Source: Gammaproteobacteria bacterium
GTDB taxonomy: Bacteria; Pseudomonadota; Gammaproteobacteria; SZUA-152
Assembly (NCBI GenBank): GCA_032250735.1
Contig: JAVVEP010000018.1
Span: forward strand, 1 to 33,820
Direction of reading: 5' to 3'
DNA length: 33,820 bases
Positions within the stretch are counted from its first letter, which is position 1. Every line of letters begins with the position of its first letter. Under the pieces are notes generated by a model. The model was not told the origin of the DNA. It ran no database searches and saw nothing but the letters and a program-made list of their open reading frames with translations. Positions 19,529 to 27,134 of this stretch are shown here, piece by piece. The position numbers and the translations under genes are program-made.

Positions 19529-20706
19529 GCGGTTACATCCAAATCAAAAAACTGTTTCTTAATGATCTCATCAAGCGGAAAACCACATAACACCTCAGCG
19601 ATTTTTTCTGCTGTTCCACCTTCTCCGTAAGGATTTCGCACCTGCTTTAAACTTTCCTGAAACTCAGGAGAATAAAGTCGTACCAATGCTTTTTGAATGG
19701 AGTCAACATTAGGGTCACAATCTATAACGCTCTTTGCACAAATTCGCCCACGTTGGCGATCACCAATATTAACTGTACCAATCCGAAAGGATGGGGCTTC
19801 CAGCAGGCCGCTTGATGAATTACCAACAACGCCATCGACGTATTTCATTGCAGATAAATAACGCAATTGTCCAAGAGAAGCGAAGGAGATCGCCTTATCC
19901 ATATGTTCAGAAACAAACTCATCAATCAGTTTGTTAATGATACGTCCATCAGTATCCGCATTCGGTTTTGTAAATATAAAATGTGTGTCTTTCAGGTCAC
20001 TTAACACATTTAATAGAGCTTTAAACTGTTTTCCAGCCGTCGCATTTTCCAGAGTAACCGGATGAAATGTAACCATGAGATTTTGTTTAGCAAGCCTCAA
20101 GCCAATTGCTTCCTCAAAAGACTTTCGGTCCAGCAGCTTTAATCGCTTAATATTATCTATACCCACGCCACCAACATTAAAAACGCGGGTTGGATCTTCG
20201 CCTAATTGAATAACACGGTCACGATATTCTCCGGTTGCAACAAAATGGAGATGGGCCATCTTTGTAATTGAATGACGCATAGCCTCGTCAACTGCACCCT
20301 CTGTAGTTTCACCACCGTGAATATGCGCAATAGGAATACGTGCAGTCATGGCCGTGCTTGCAGCGGAAAATATCTCATATCGGTCGCCCAGCACCACTGT
20401 GATATCCGGGTTTAATTCAGAAAATGCATCTGCAAAGCCAATCATGGCGAGGCCCATGGATTTACTGATACCAACAGGCGTGTCAGACGAAAGAAGCATT
20501 TCAACCTTACGATTGATAACAAATCCATCCTGTTCTATTTGCCGCCATGTCTCGCCAAATTCAGGAGAAAGATGCATACCTGTAGCAATTACCTGCAACT
20601 CCAATGAAGGGCTTTCCTGTATCTCTTTCATCAACCAATATAGCAGCCCATATTCGGCACGAGAGCCGGTAACTACGCATATTGTTCGATTGGTATTTAT
20701 AGTCAT
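19525..20706 (-). CDS. legG: hydrolysing UDP/GDP-sugar 2-epimerase (LegG/NeuC type)
   Basis: A GT-B-fold 2-epimerase of 393 residues. It has ICVVTGSRAEYGLLYWLM at the start, VLGDRYEIFSAA, IAHIHGGETTEGAVDEAMRH and GNSSSGLLEAPS, all standard for the hydrolysing NeuC/LegG/NnaA group. It should release the nucleotide and invert C2 of the diacetamido sugar, giving the substrate for LegI. It shares one base with legC (TAATG) and four with legI, so it is translationally coupled on both sides. Confidence 0.9.
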   Translation of the reverse strand: MTINTNRTICVVTGSRAEYGLLYWLMKEIQESPSLELQVIATGMHLSPEFGETWRQIEQDGFVINRKVEMLLSSDTPVGISKSMGLAMIGFADAFSELNPDITVVLGDRYEIFSAASTAMTARIPIAHIHGGETTEGAVDEAMRHSITKMAHLHFVATGEYRDRVIQLGEDPTRVFNVGGVGIDNIKRLKLLDRKSFEEAIGLRLAKQNLMVTFHPVTLENATAGKQFKALLNVLSDLKDTHFIFTKPNADTDGRIINKLIDEFVSEHMDKAISFASLGQLRYLSAMKYVDGVVGNSSSGLLEAPSFRIGTVNIGDRQRGRICAKSVIDCDPNVDSIQKALVRLYSPEFQESLKQVRNPYGEGGTAEKIAEVLCGFPLDEIIKKQFFDLDVTA

Positions 20707-21857
20707 TACACAATTGCTAATTTTGCGACGCTACTTGGGATATTAACTATACATCCCATAGCCCATTCGGTATTTTCCAATGAGCCATGATGACACTTTG
20801 CATACATAGATAAACAATGCATTGCCTGCCATGCGGGCCGGGTCATGACAGCATTGTTATTGGTATATTCAAGAAAGGCATCTCTCTGGTCACTATCCTC
20901 GAGGAACAAAGTATTCAGCCAATAATTAGAGTACGCATTATCCGGCTCATGGAGCATTTTAACCTCATGTTTCTCACACCAACTTTTATAGTGCTGCGCT
21001 AATACGCGCTTAGCGGCGACAAACCTAGGTAATTCTTCCATCTGCGCCACGCCTAAGGCTGCATTGATATTGGGCATCCTGTAGTTATATCCAATTTCAT
21101 CATGAACAAACTCCCACTTGTGAGTAACTTTGGCGGTTGTCGTTAAGTGTTTTGCTCGCTTTGCCGTTTCCTCACAATTGGTTAGAATCATACCTCCACC
21201 GCCTGTGGTGATAATCTTATTACCATTAAAACTCAGCACGCCAATATTCCCCAACGTTCCAGTATGGTGGTTACGCCATTTGGAACCAAGAGATTCAGCC
21301 GCATCCTCAACAACAGGAATAGTGTATTTTTCACAGATTGATATGATTGAATCCATATCAACAGAATGCCCAAATGTATGCATAGGTACACAAGCCGCAA
21401 TACGTCGACTTGTTGTCCGATTCCAGGCCTGCCCTTCTCGAACCTCTGCATGTTCATCAAGATAGGCCTGAAGGTGCTCTGCTGAAAGCCCCAAATGGTT
21501 GCGATCCACATCAACAAACACAGGCTCACCACCACAGTAGGCAATAGCATTACATGTGGCCACAAAGGTCAGAGACTGAGTAATCACCTCATCACCTCTT
21601 TCCACACCAGCTAGCAGTAACGCCGCATGCAAAGCAGCCGTCCCATTCACAGTGGCGACAGCATATTTTGCACCAGTATAACTAGCGACATCTTCCTCAA
21701 AGCGACTCACGTATGCGCCAACGCTAGAAACGAAAGTGGAATCAATCGTATCAAGCATGTACTCCTTTTCGCGCCCATTAAATAATGGCTCATGCAGAGG
21801 TATGAAATCATTCGTCTGGTATGCATCGCGAACAAACCGTACAAAGCAATCAAACAT
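20706..21857 (-). CDS. legC: LegC-family PLP aminotransferase
   Basis: A DegT/DnrJ/EryC1-type aminotransferase of 383 residues. FIPLHEPLFNGREKEYM near the N-terminus and TFVSSVGAYVSRFE are typical of the LegC subgroup. The PLP site is complete: VEDAAESLGS (Asp185) and SFNGNKIITTGGGGM, with Lys214 as Schiff-base lysine. It should transaminate C4 of the keto sugar made by LegB. Its ATG lies inside the end of legB (8 bp overlap). Confidence 0.9.
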   Translation of the reverse strand: MFDCFVRFVRDAYQTNDFIPLHEPLFNGREKEYMLDTIDSTFVSSVGAYVSRFEEDVASYTGAKYAVATVNGTAALHAALLLAGVERGDEVITQSLTFVATCNAIAYCGGEPVFVDVDRNHLGLSAEHLQAYLDEHAEVREGQAWNRTTSRRIAACVPMHTFGHSVDMDSIISICEKYTIPVVEDAAESLGSKWRNHHTGTLGNIGVLSFNGNKIITTGGGGMILTNCEETAKRAKHLTTTAKVTHKWEFVHDEIGYNYRMPNINAALGVAQMEELPRFVAAKRVLAQHYKSWCEKHEVKMLHEPDNAYSNYWLNTLFLEDSDQRDAFLEYTNNNAVMTRPAWQAMHCLSMYAKCHHGSLENTEWAMGCIVNIPSSVAKLAIV

Positions 21858-22833
21858 TATAGATATCGGCCTTATACTTACTCAAATTTTCCGGAAGAAT
21901 AATCCAATTAATTGTACGTTCCAATCCTTCACGAATACTTACCTGCGGATTAAACCCTGTCAGGTCTCGTATCTTGCTATTATCACACCAAAGCCGAAGA
22001 ACTTCTGATTTTTTCGGGCGTATGCGCTGTTCCTCGGTAATAAAATCGACATCACTTCCCATCAACTCTTTAATAAGCTTCAAAGTTTCGTACACCGATA
22101 TTTCGTAATTAGAGCCAATATTTACCGTTTCACCAATGGCACCATCGGACTCAGCCAAGGCAAGAAAACCTCGGCACGTGTCCTCAACATAATTGAAGTC
22201 GCGTGTCGGCGTAACATCTCCAAGCTTAATTTGTTTCTTACCACTTGCAATCTGCGTAATAACCGTTGGAATTACTGCACGTGCAGATTGCCGAGGTCCG
22301 TACGTATTAAAGGGCCTCGCAATAGTAATTGGCAAATCGAATGAATTATAAAAACTCATCGCCATTGCATCAGCAGCAATTTTAGTTGCGCTATAAGGTG
22401 ACTGTGGTTGCAATGGATGCTTTTCATCAATAGGTACATACTGGGCAGTGCCATAAACTTCGCTAGTAGATGTGTGTATGACACGTTTCACACCATTCTC
22501 CATAGCCGCTTGGCAGATGTTGAGAGTGCCATTAATATTTGTATCTACGTAACTATTTGGTGCCACATATGAATATGGAATAGCTATCAAGGCGGCGAGA
22601 TGGAAAACCACATCTACATCTTTTGTTATATGCTTACAATAATGCGGATCCCTTACGTCACCTGTCAGCACCTCGACGCCATGCTCAATATTTATATCTT
22701 CCAACCACCCCCAGTTATTAAAGGAGTTATACTGAGATAGTGCTTTCACCTGATAGCCATTATTCAGCAGCATTTCTGTAAGATGCGATCCTATAAACCC
22801 ATCAGCACCAGTTACTAAAGCTCGAGCTCCCAT
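21850..22833 (-). CDS. legB: NAD-dependent 4,6-dehydratase LegB
   Basis: The first gene of the nonulosonate operon. It is an extended SDR dehydratase of 327 residues: ALVTGADGFIGSHLTEML cofactor motif, HLAALIAIPYSY, TSTSEVYGTA and the YxxxK pair in SPYSATKIAADAMA, followed by RPFNTYGPRQSARAVIP. The IAIPYSY stretch is typical of the LegB group that dehydrates GDP- or UDP-GlcNAc to the 4-keto-6-deoxy sugar. The PtmE-like gene in the operon favours a GDP-linked substrate. GGAG is about 11 bases upstream of the ATG. The 174 bp before the gene should hold the promoter, but no clear consensus could be assigned. Confidence 0.9.
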   Translation of the reverse strand: MGARALVTGADGFIGSHLTEMLLNNGYQVKALSQYNSFNNWGWLEDINIEHGVEVLTGDVRDPHYCKHITKDVDVVFHLAALIAIPYSYVAPNSYVDTNINGTLNICQAAMENGVKRVIHTSTSEVYGTAQYVPIDEKHPLQPQSPYSATKIAADAMAMSFYNSFDLPITIARPFNTYGPRQSARAVIPTVITQIASGKKQIKLGDVTPTRDFNYVEDTCRGFLALAESDGAIGETVNIGSNYEISVYETLKLIKELMGSDVDFITEEQRIRPKKSEVLRLWCDNSKIRDLTGFNPQVSIREGLERTINWIILPENLSKYKADIYNV

Positions 22834-23007
22834 TTACACGTTTCTCCAAAGTATTCGGCAAAAATCTTTACAACCAATTTAGGTACGCTACGCCAGCCAA
22901 TCTTAATACACTGCTAACCTTATCGTTAATTAAGCCTGCTCCACAGCTGCACTAGTGGGCCTGCCTTGTTCATGCTATTAGCATGAAAGATTATAGTTTC
23001 CCAATCC

Positions 23008-23859
23008 TCAACTCTTCAGCAGCAACTCACGCCAAATAACCTGTGTAGGCTCCACCCTGTTCATACTATAAAAATGCAACCCAGGCGCGCCTTGCTTAAG
23101 CAGGGTTTTACACAGTTGGATGGTGACCTGCTGGCCAAAATCTCGCAGTGAGGCGGCGTCATCACCAAAGTTTTCCAGGTGTTTGCGTAGCCAGCGGGGG
23201 ATTTCGGCGCCGCACATGTCGGAAAAACGGGCCAGGTTCTGGTAGTTGGTGACGGGCATAATGCCGGGCACAATGGGGATATCCAGACCCATTTTTTCGC
23301 AGTCATCGACGAAGTGAAAATAGGCGTCGGCATTATAGAAGTATTGCGTGACGGCGCTGTTGGCTCCGGCTTCCACCTTTCGTTTGAAGTTGTCCAGGTC
23401 GGCCCTGGCGCTTTTGGCCTGCGGATGGGTTTCCGGGTAGGCGGCCACTTCGATGTGGAAGTGATCGCCGGTTTCGGCGCGGATGAATTCCACCAGTTCA
23501 TTGGCGTAGCGTAGCTCGCCCATCTCGCGCATGCCGGAGGGCATGTCGCCACGCAGGGCGACGATGCGGTGTATGCCTTTGTCGATGTAGGTTTGCAGCA
23601 GCTCCCGGATATTGTCTTTTGTGGAGCCTACGCAGGTCAGGTGGGGGGCGGCGTCGATGCCTGCCTCCTTGATTTCCAGCACTGTGTCGAGGGTTCCCTG
23701 CTGGGTGCTGCCGCCGGCGCCGTAGGTGACGGAAATGTAGGCGGGGTTTAATCCGGCAAGTTCTTCACGGGTTTCACGCAGTTTGGCCTTTCCTTCTTCC
23801 GTTTTGGGCGGGAAGAATTCTATGCTGAAGGTGGGTTTGTACTTTTTTTGTGACTGCAT
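23008..23859 (-). CDS. metF: methylenetetrahydrofolate reductase
   Basis: Reduces 5,10-methylene-THF to 5-methyl-THF, the methyl donor for methionine synthesis, using FAD. The 283-residue TIM barrel shows FSIEFFPPKTEEG at the start, ISVTYGAGGSTQQG, HLTCVGSTKDNI, IVALRGDMPSG and the FFYNADAYFHFVDDC stretch. This is the standard length of the bacterial enzyme. It belongs to the same methyl cycle as ahcY and metK but is separated from ahcY by a 3.3 kb toxin-antitoxin and REP block. Its GC content is clearly higher than in the glycan genes. Confidence 0.96.
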   Translation of the reverse strand: MQSQKKYKPTFSIEFFPPKTEEGKAKLRETREELAGLNPAYISVTYGAGGSTQQGTLDTVLEIKEAGIDAAPHLTCVGSTKDNIRELLQTYIDKGIHRIVALRGDMPSGMREMGELRYANELVEFIRAETGDHFHIEVAAYPETHPQAKSARADLDNFKRKVEAGANSAVTQYFYNADAYFHFVDDCEKMGLDIPIVPGIMPVTNYQNLARFSDMCGAEIPRWLRKHLENFGDDAASLRDFGQQVTIQLCKTLLKQGAPGLHFYSMNRVEPTQVIWRELLLKS

Positions 23860-23888
23860 GAATAAAATATTGCTCAGTGGTTAAAAAT

Positions 23889-23977
23889 TAGTGCTTAGTA
23901 AAATCTAGTGCTTAGTGTTTAGTCATACGGCGCAATGCCCTACGGTTATTGCGCCCTACGTGCTTAGTGCTTAGTCA
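23889..23977 (+). repeat. heptamer-like TTAGTGC repeats beside REP copies
   Basis: Degenerate seven-base units of the type (T/C)TTAGT(G/C) recur before the first REP (TTAGTGC, TTAGTGT, TTAGTCA) and again between the two REPs (TGCTTAGTGCTTAGTCAT at 23961-23978). The same class of heptamer occurs at 29022-29036, at 29151-29167 and inside manC. Confidence 0.6.
23929..23959 (+). repeat. REP palindrome, family 1
   Basis: Full 31 bp core with perfect arms and a CCCTACGG centre, ending in CTAC. It is paired in direct orientation with the next copy, 52 bp away. Confidence 0.92.
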
Positions 23978-23980
23978 TTC

Positions 23981-24011
23981 GGCGCAATGCCCTGCGGTTA
24001 TTGCGCCCTAC
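23981..24011 (+). repeat. REP palindrome, family 1
   Basis: Full core with perfect arms and a CCCTGCGG centre, ending in CTAC. It ends three bases before the stop codon of the YgiT-type gene. Confidence 0.92.
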
Positions 24012-24014
24012 GTG

Positions 24015-24248
24015 CTATGCCACCATATCGATAACTTCTAATTGACGTGCATGGGTTTTCGCTGCCTGCACAAGCGCCTCAAGTTTCTCCGATTGTTCAT
24101 CTTCAATCCATGCTTCCCCACATTGCGCACATACGAGTGCTGGAACATGCCTAACAACAATTACACCCTTCTCATAATCCACAGTAAACGTTGTCGTTCC
24201 GTTAATCATGGGTCCACTACAAAGTGGGCAATTGTCATCTTTACTCAT
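24015..24248 (-). CDS. YgiT-type zinc finger antitoxin (MqsA family)
   Basis: A 77-residue protein with two CxxC pairs (CPLCSGPM and CAQCGEAW) around a short beta segment, the YgiT-type zinc finger. The ending EKLEALVQAAKTH resembles the short C-terminal helix of these antitoxins; the DNA-binding HTH domain of MqsA itself is absent. Such genes usually lie just after a DUF4258 (RelE-like) toxin gene. Only the end of that toxin remains here (24245-24316), overlapping by ATGA, so this is an orphan antitoxin. Confidence 0.82.
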   Translation of the reverse strand: MSKDDNCPLCSGPMINGTTTFTVDYEKGVIVVRHVPALVCAQCGEAWIEDEQSEKLEALVQAAKTHARQLEVIDMVA

Positions 24249-24316
24249 TTCTCTCTCCTGCGTGTTACATGATCTGGTCCAAAATGCGCGACATCCGGTT
24301 CATAGGCAGTAATCGA
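24245..24316 (-). pseudogene. 3' remnant of a DUF4258-type toxin gene
   Basis: Minus-strand translation reads ITAYEPDVAHFGPDHVTRRR followed by EK and TGA, and the TGA overlaps the antitoxin start as ATGA. A terminal (V/I)T.Y.PD....PD..TRR motif is typical of DUF4258 toxins paired with YgiT antitoxins. Everything upstream is missing. The break lies at a 17 bp tandem duplication (24314-24347). The toxin must be inactive. The match is from recalled family features, not a search. Confidence 0.7.
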
Positions 24317-24347
24317 AGATAAGGGGTCAGCGAAGATAAGGGGTCAG
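24314..24347 (+). repeat. 17 bp perfect tandem duplication
   Basis: CGAAGATAAGGGGTCAG occurs twice in direct succession (24314-24330 and 24331-24347). It joins the broken DUF4258 gene to the end of the HEPN gene and supplies the HEPN stop codon (TGA in the second copy, minus strand). Confidence 0.95.
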
Positions 24348-24766
24348 GGCCCTTTATCCCCTTTTCCACCCCAGTTATCACTTAAAAAATATCTCTTTAT
24401 CAATTGTCTCAACAAATAACTCAGCCTGTTGCAGTGACCAATCTGCCTTTCAAGTTCAATTTCTTTTCCTAGGTAATCTGCCATTAACCGGATATCCTCT
24501 ACTTTATTCAAAGACCGGCCCAGTTCTATTGGCAATGATCCGCTCTTTACTAGGTGAAGACTAAACGCAGAGATCAAGCCCCCATGTGTTTTAGTTGTTA
24601 TCGCAAGCTCTTCATAACCTGCTTTGATGAGTGCGGCACGTGATGCGTCATACATGGCGTAATAAGCTCTATTACAAGCACCACCTGAATCTTCAGCGGC
24701 TAATAACAACCGCGAAGAGGCAAGCGCTCGCCTGGCTTTTGTCATTAATTCGTCTGCCGTTATCAC
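24344..24766 (-). CDS. HEPN-domain protein, putative toxin of a HEPN/MNT pair
   Basis: A 140-residue all-helical protein. CNRAYYAMYDASRAALIKAG near residues 30-50 and KTHGGLISAFSLHLVKSG are typical of the HEPN family found next to minimal nucleotidyltransferases. The Rx4HxY motif of HepT is not seen, so this is a different HEPN class, and an RNase role is only inferred. The GTG start at 24766 overlaps the MNT stop by four bases (GTGA); ATG 24745 is an alternative. The C-terminal DNWGGKGDKGP is encoded by the duplicated 17 bp repeat region, so the native end may be lost. Confidence 0.8.
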   Translation of the reverse strand: MITADELMTKARRALASSRLLLAAEDSGGACNRAYYAMYDASRAALIKAGYEELAITTKTHGGLISAFSLHLVKSGSLPIELGRSLNKVEDIRLMADYLGKEIELERQIGHCNRLSYLLRQLIKRYFLSDNWGGKGDKGP

Positions 24767-25095
24767 AATGCAACACCCTCCCGTTGTATATTCTTAATCA
24801 GATACGGGTTGCTGTATTGTTCAGGGTTCTGCCACTCGTCTTGCCAAATCGGTAAAGCTTGTATTCTGGCACCGGTTTCCAGCAGGATATCGTAGGCTAG
24901 ATCATCCATCGCCAGTTTGAGCGCAAAGAAATCACCACTTGGTTCAGCCAACAATATGGCGAGATCAATATCGCTTTCAGCATGATAGTCGCCGCGGGCA
25001 CGGCTACCAAACATAACCACACGCTTTACTGGAAACAGCGCAGCGACTTTTTCCATAAACAGTTTGGTTGCTTGTGTTGTTGAATTGTTGGTCAT
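24763..25095 (-). CDS. MNT-domain nucleotidyltransferase, partner of the HEPN gene
   Basis: A minimal nucleotidyltransferase of 110 residues. VVMFGSRARGDYHAESDIDL is the GS-x10-DxD motif with both metal-binding Asp residues, followed by a third acidic segment further on. Proteins of this type act as antitoxins, AMPylating or otherwise silencing the HEPN partner. It comes first in the pair and is coupled by a GTGA overlap. Confidence 0.85.
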   Translation of the reverse strand: MTNNSTTQATKLFMEKVAALFPVKRVVMFGSRARGDYHAESDIDLAILLAEPSGDFFALKLAMDDLAYDILLETGARIQALPIWQDEWQNPEQYSNPYLIKNIQREGVAL

Positions 25096-25255
25096 TGGGT
25101 TTTTATGTAAAATAATCTTTAAGGATCAAAGTGTTACGCTTTAAGTTGAAAATATCGTGTACTGTTTAGGTGTTAAGCTCAATATAATTTCATTTTTAGC
25201 AGTACAGCTTTCCCACAACTTTCCACATGCCATCTTTGTAACGTTAAGTCGTGTT

Positions 25256-25366
25256 CTAATGACTCAAACATGAACATCGGTCACACCAATATAACACGCG
25301 TTGCACATCAGCTTCAGCAAGCAGGGCCCGCATTGCGAGTCCTGCGCATGGCAGGTCGATCAAGTC
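25256..25366 (-). pseudogene. relic of an MNT nucleotidyltransferase C-terminus
   Basis: 47 of 50 bases (25317-25366) match 26121-26170 inside the MNT gene at 26009-26449. In the minus-strand frame it reads DLIDLPCAGLAMRALLAE, the same peptide as the intact gene (DLIDLPGAGLAMRALVAE), and then continues as ADVQRVLYW to a stop at 25256. A G.vLY ending is normal for the family. The N-terminal GS-x10-DxD part is absent. It is most simply a remnant of a third pair. Confidence 0.65.
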
Positions 25367-25406
25367 CACCCTACATGGCTCGACAATTTCACCAACCCGA
25401 CCTATC

Positions 25407-25428
25407 GGCCAGGGGGCTGGCCTCCTAC
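25407..25428 (-). repeat. GTAG hairpin of a third type
   Basis: On the minus strand GTAG is followed by GA and a perfect 6 bp stem, GGCCAG-CCCC-CTGGCC. This is REP-like in design but differs in sequence from the other two families. Only one copy is in the window. Confidence 0.5.
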
Positions 25429-25454
25429 ATGGCACAATCGTTACCCAGTCATGC

Positions 25455-25485
25455 GGCGCAATGCCCTGCGGTTATTGCGCCCTAC
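25455..25485 (+). repeat. REP palindrome, family 1
   Basis: Full 31 bp core with perfect arms, CCCTGCGG centre and CTAC end. It lies between the HEPN/MNT pair and the first HepT/MntA pair. Confidence 0.92.
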
Positions 25486-25593
25486 GTACCTTGTCCATTA
25501 CGTATCAGCATTGCTCCATTGTGTTCACATCGTCATAGCGGATTTATTCCGCCATCCAGAAACAGTAAAAAACTGTATCCCGCCCTTTACCTC

Positions 25594-26019
25594 TTATTGA
25601 TGATCGTTATTATTGATAGGCGCCAATAAAAATTCGGTGACGAACCTGTGCTGATCCACCTGCACAAGCTCAAGCACTCTAGCGAGATCAATATTCATAT
25701 ATTCATGCACGATCCGGTTTCTCAATCCGATGGCGGCATTCCATGCTGGTAAATCATCTCTCTCAATCACCCCTATACGCGCAAGTGCTGCGAAGGCGTC
25801 GTATGCAGAGACTGGCACCGGTTCTTTATTCGCTTTCAGGATCTGCTTTGCCTTGCCGATCGCATTTTCAATCAGCATTTGTATGGCATGCAGCACACCG
25901 TTTTCTTCCAGCCGCGAAAGCTTTTCGCCTTTCAGCAAATGTTGCCGGGCCTCGTCAAGCAGGGAACTCTGTTGCTTTGCGAGTTGCGCAGTTTCTGCCT
26001 GATAAAGATCAACCCGCAT
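25594..26019 (-). CDS. HepT-like (DUF86) toxin
   Basis: A DUF86/HepT protein of about 141 residues. The motif RNRIVHEY (R-x4-H-x-Y) near residue 105 is the HepT RNase motif, whose Tyr is the known AMPylation site. ATG 26019 is preferred because it overlaps the MNT stop by 11 bp, the same arrangement as the pair at 26513-27134; ATG 26037 is the alternative. It is probably an RNase toxin kept inactive by the upstream MNT. Confidence 0.86.
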   Translation of the reverse strand: MRVDLYQAETAQLAKQQSSLLDEARQHLLKGEKLSRLEENGVLHAIQMLIENAIGKAKQILKANKEPVPVSAYDAFAALARIGVIERDDLPAWNAAIGLRNRIVHEYMNIDLARVLELVQVDQHRFVTEFLLAPINNNDHQ

Positions 26020-26449
26020 GTTGCTTTTCCCATTCATAGGTCTCTAGCTCGCGCCAGGTCCGTCCGAGAAAATGATTCCATGCCAGGGTGTTTTCTCCCT
26101 TCAATGGCACGCCATCTTCGGCAACCAGGGCTCGCATTGCGAGTCCTGCGCCTGGCAGGTCGATCAAGTCAATTTGGCTTTCCTCAACCTTTAGTGCGGC
26201 TGCCAGCAAGCGGCGCAGGGTTTCGGTTTTCGCCAGATTATCGAGCAGCGGCATGTCACGCTGCCACTGAATGGCGATATCCCAATCACTGTCAGGACCC
26301 GCACGGCCCTCTGCCTGGCTCCCAACGAGCACCGCCAGCTCAAGCTCGTTCTGGGTCTCCAGCGCATGTTGCAATTGTGGGAAAACCATACTGACTCGCC
26401 TCAATACTTCCCTGCTCAATCCCGGAACACGCCGCTTGCTGTGTTCCAT
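26009..26449 (-). CDS. MntA-like nucleotidyltransferase antitoxin
   Basis: A 146-residue nucleotidyltransferase. The motif is LVGSQAEGRAGPDSDWDI (G-S-x10-D-x-D, both Asp kept), and the third acidic strand is IDLIDL. In the HepT/MntA system this protein transfers AMP to the toxin Tyr. Residues around DLPGAGLAMRALVAED fit the family without a gap. The same DNA (26121-26170) is found as a broken copy at 25317-25366 and can fold into a hairpin (CAGG.CTCGC/GCGAG.CCTG). Confidence 0.86.
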   Translation of the reverse strand: MEHSKRRVPGLSREVLRRVSMVFPQLQHALETQNELELAVLVGSQAEGRAGPDSDWDIAIQWQRDMPLLDNLAKTETLRRLLAAALKVEESQIDLIDLPGAGLAMRALVAEDGVPLKGENTLAWNHFLGRTWRELETYEWEKQHAG

Positions 26450-26485
26450 GGTGCCGCATTACGTTTGCCCCTTACCCAGCCATAC

Positions 26486-26516
26486 GGCGCAATGCCCTGC
26501 GGTTATTGCGCCCTAC
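26486..26516 (+). repeat. REP palindrome, family 1, overlapping the HepT stop codon
   Basis: Full 31 bp core with perfect arms. CTAC at 26513-26516 is GTAG on the minus strand and provides TAG as the stop codon of the HepT gene at 26513-26851. It also separates the two HepT/MntA pairs. Confidence 0.93.
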
Positions 26517-26851
26517 GTACCAAACTGCTTTTGCAGGATGGTTTTCAATAAACCTAAATCATTATTAATTGTTCGCCACAATATTTCATGATCGACGGCA
26601 AAATATTCATGCGCCAGGATGTTGCGGATGCCTCGCATTTCATCCCATGGAACATCATCATATTGTTTGCGCACTTCATCGGGAACATGCGCAGCCGCTT
26701 CTCCAATAATTTCCAGATTGCGGACCACAGCATCAATGGTTTTTTCGTCATTCAACCAATGGGCGAAATCTAAATCCGCGGTGTATCGCTCTATCCGCTC
26801 AATGGCCTCAAGTATGTCATCTATCCGAAAGCCCCATTCCCTAGGCGGCAT
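26513..26851 (-). CDS. HepT-like (DUF86) toxin, second pair
   Basis: A 112-residue DUF86 protein. IRNILAHEYFAVD carries the R-x4-H-x-Y motif, with the Tyr that MntA AMPylates. The N-terminus DDILEAIERIERYT and VRNLEIIGEAAAHVPDEVR are standard for the family. The last residues (QFGT) and the stop come from or abut the REP at 26486-26516. It starts 11 bp inside the end of the MNT gene. Confidence 0.88.
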   Translation of the reverse strand: MPPREWGFRIDDILEAIERIERYTADLDFAHWLNDEKTIDAVVRNLEIIGEAAAHVPDEVRKQYDDVPWDEMRGIRNILAHEYFAVDHEILWRTINNDLGLLKTILQKQFGT

Positions 26852-27134
26852 GTACTAAATCCTTTAGGATGTTATCGCGCAGCTGAGGCTTCAGTGCCTT
26901 TTTCGTTACCAAGTCCACTTTGCATGACAAAGCATCTTCCAAATATTGCTTCAGTTGCACAAAGCCGAAGAGACCTGGGGTCTCCTCAAACGCAACCAAT
27001 ATATCGACGTCACTATCCGTACCGGCTTCGTCTCGTGCGACAGATCCAAAGATATCCAGGGATGATACGTGGAAACGTTTGCGCAACTCCTCAGAGTTCG
27101 CCTTCAGTATTTGCATAACCTGGGTGCGTTTCAT
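26841..27134 (-). CDS. MntA-like nucleotidyltransferase antitoxin, second pair
   Basis: A 97-residue minimal nucleotidyltransferase: LDIFGSVARDEAGTDSDVDILV has G-S-x10-D-x-D, and KVDLVTKKALKP is the third acidic strand and following helix. GGAG lies just upstream of ATG 27134. It is the first gene downstream of ahcY in the transcription direction, 109 bp away. It should silence the HepT-like partner by AMPylation. Confidence 0.88.
   Translation of the reverse strand: MKRTQVMQILKANSEELRKRFHVSSLDIFGSVARDEAGTDSDVDILVAFEETPGLFGFVQLKQYLEDALSCKVDLVTKKALKPQLRDNILKDLVHAA

Larger units (their letters stand above)
25096..25593. other. 498 bp region without intact genes
   Basis: This gap holds an MNT relic (25256-25366), a GTAG hairpin of a third type (25407-25428) and a family 1 REP (25455-25485). 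The rest is AT-rich before 25260 and unassigned after 25490. I see no intact gene in it. Confidence 0.6.

Noticed and set aside
22971-22985. Palindrome CATGCTATTAGCATG after metF as a terminator
   Set aside because: It is short with a tiny loop, and no T-run follows on the minus strand.
22834-23007. JUMPstart/ops element or strong promoter upstream of legB
   Set aside because: No GGCGGTAG-type ops motif was found. A TTAACG and TATTAA pair is 15 bp apart, too weak to call.
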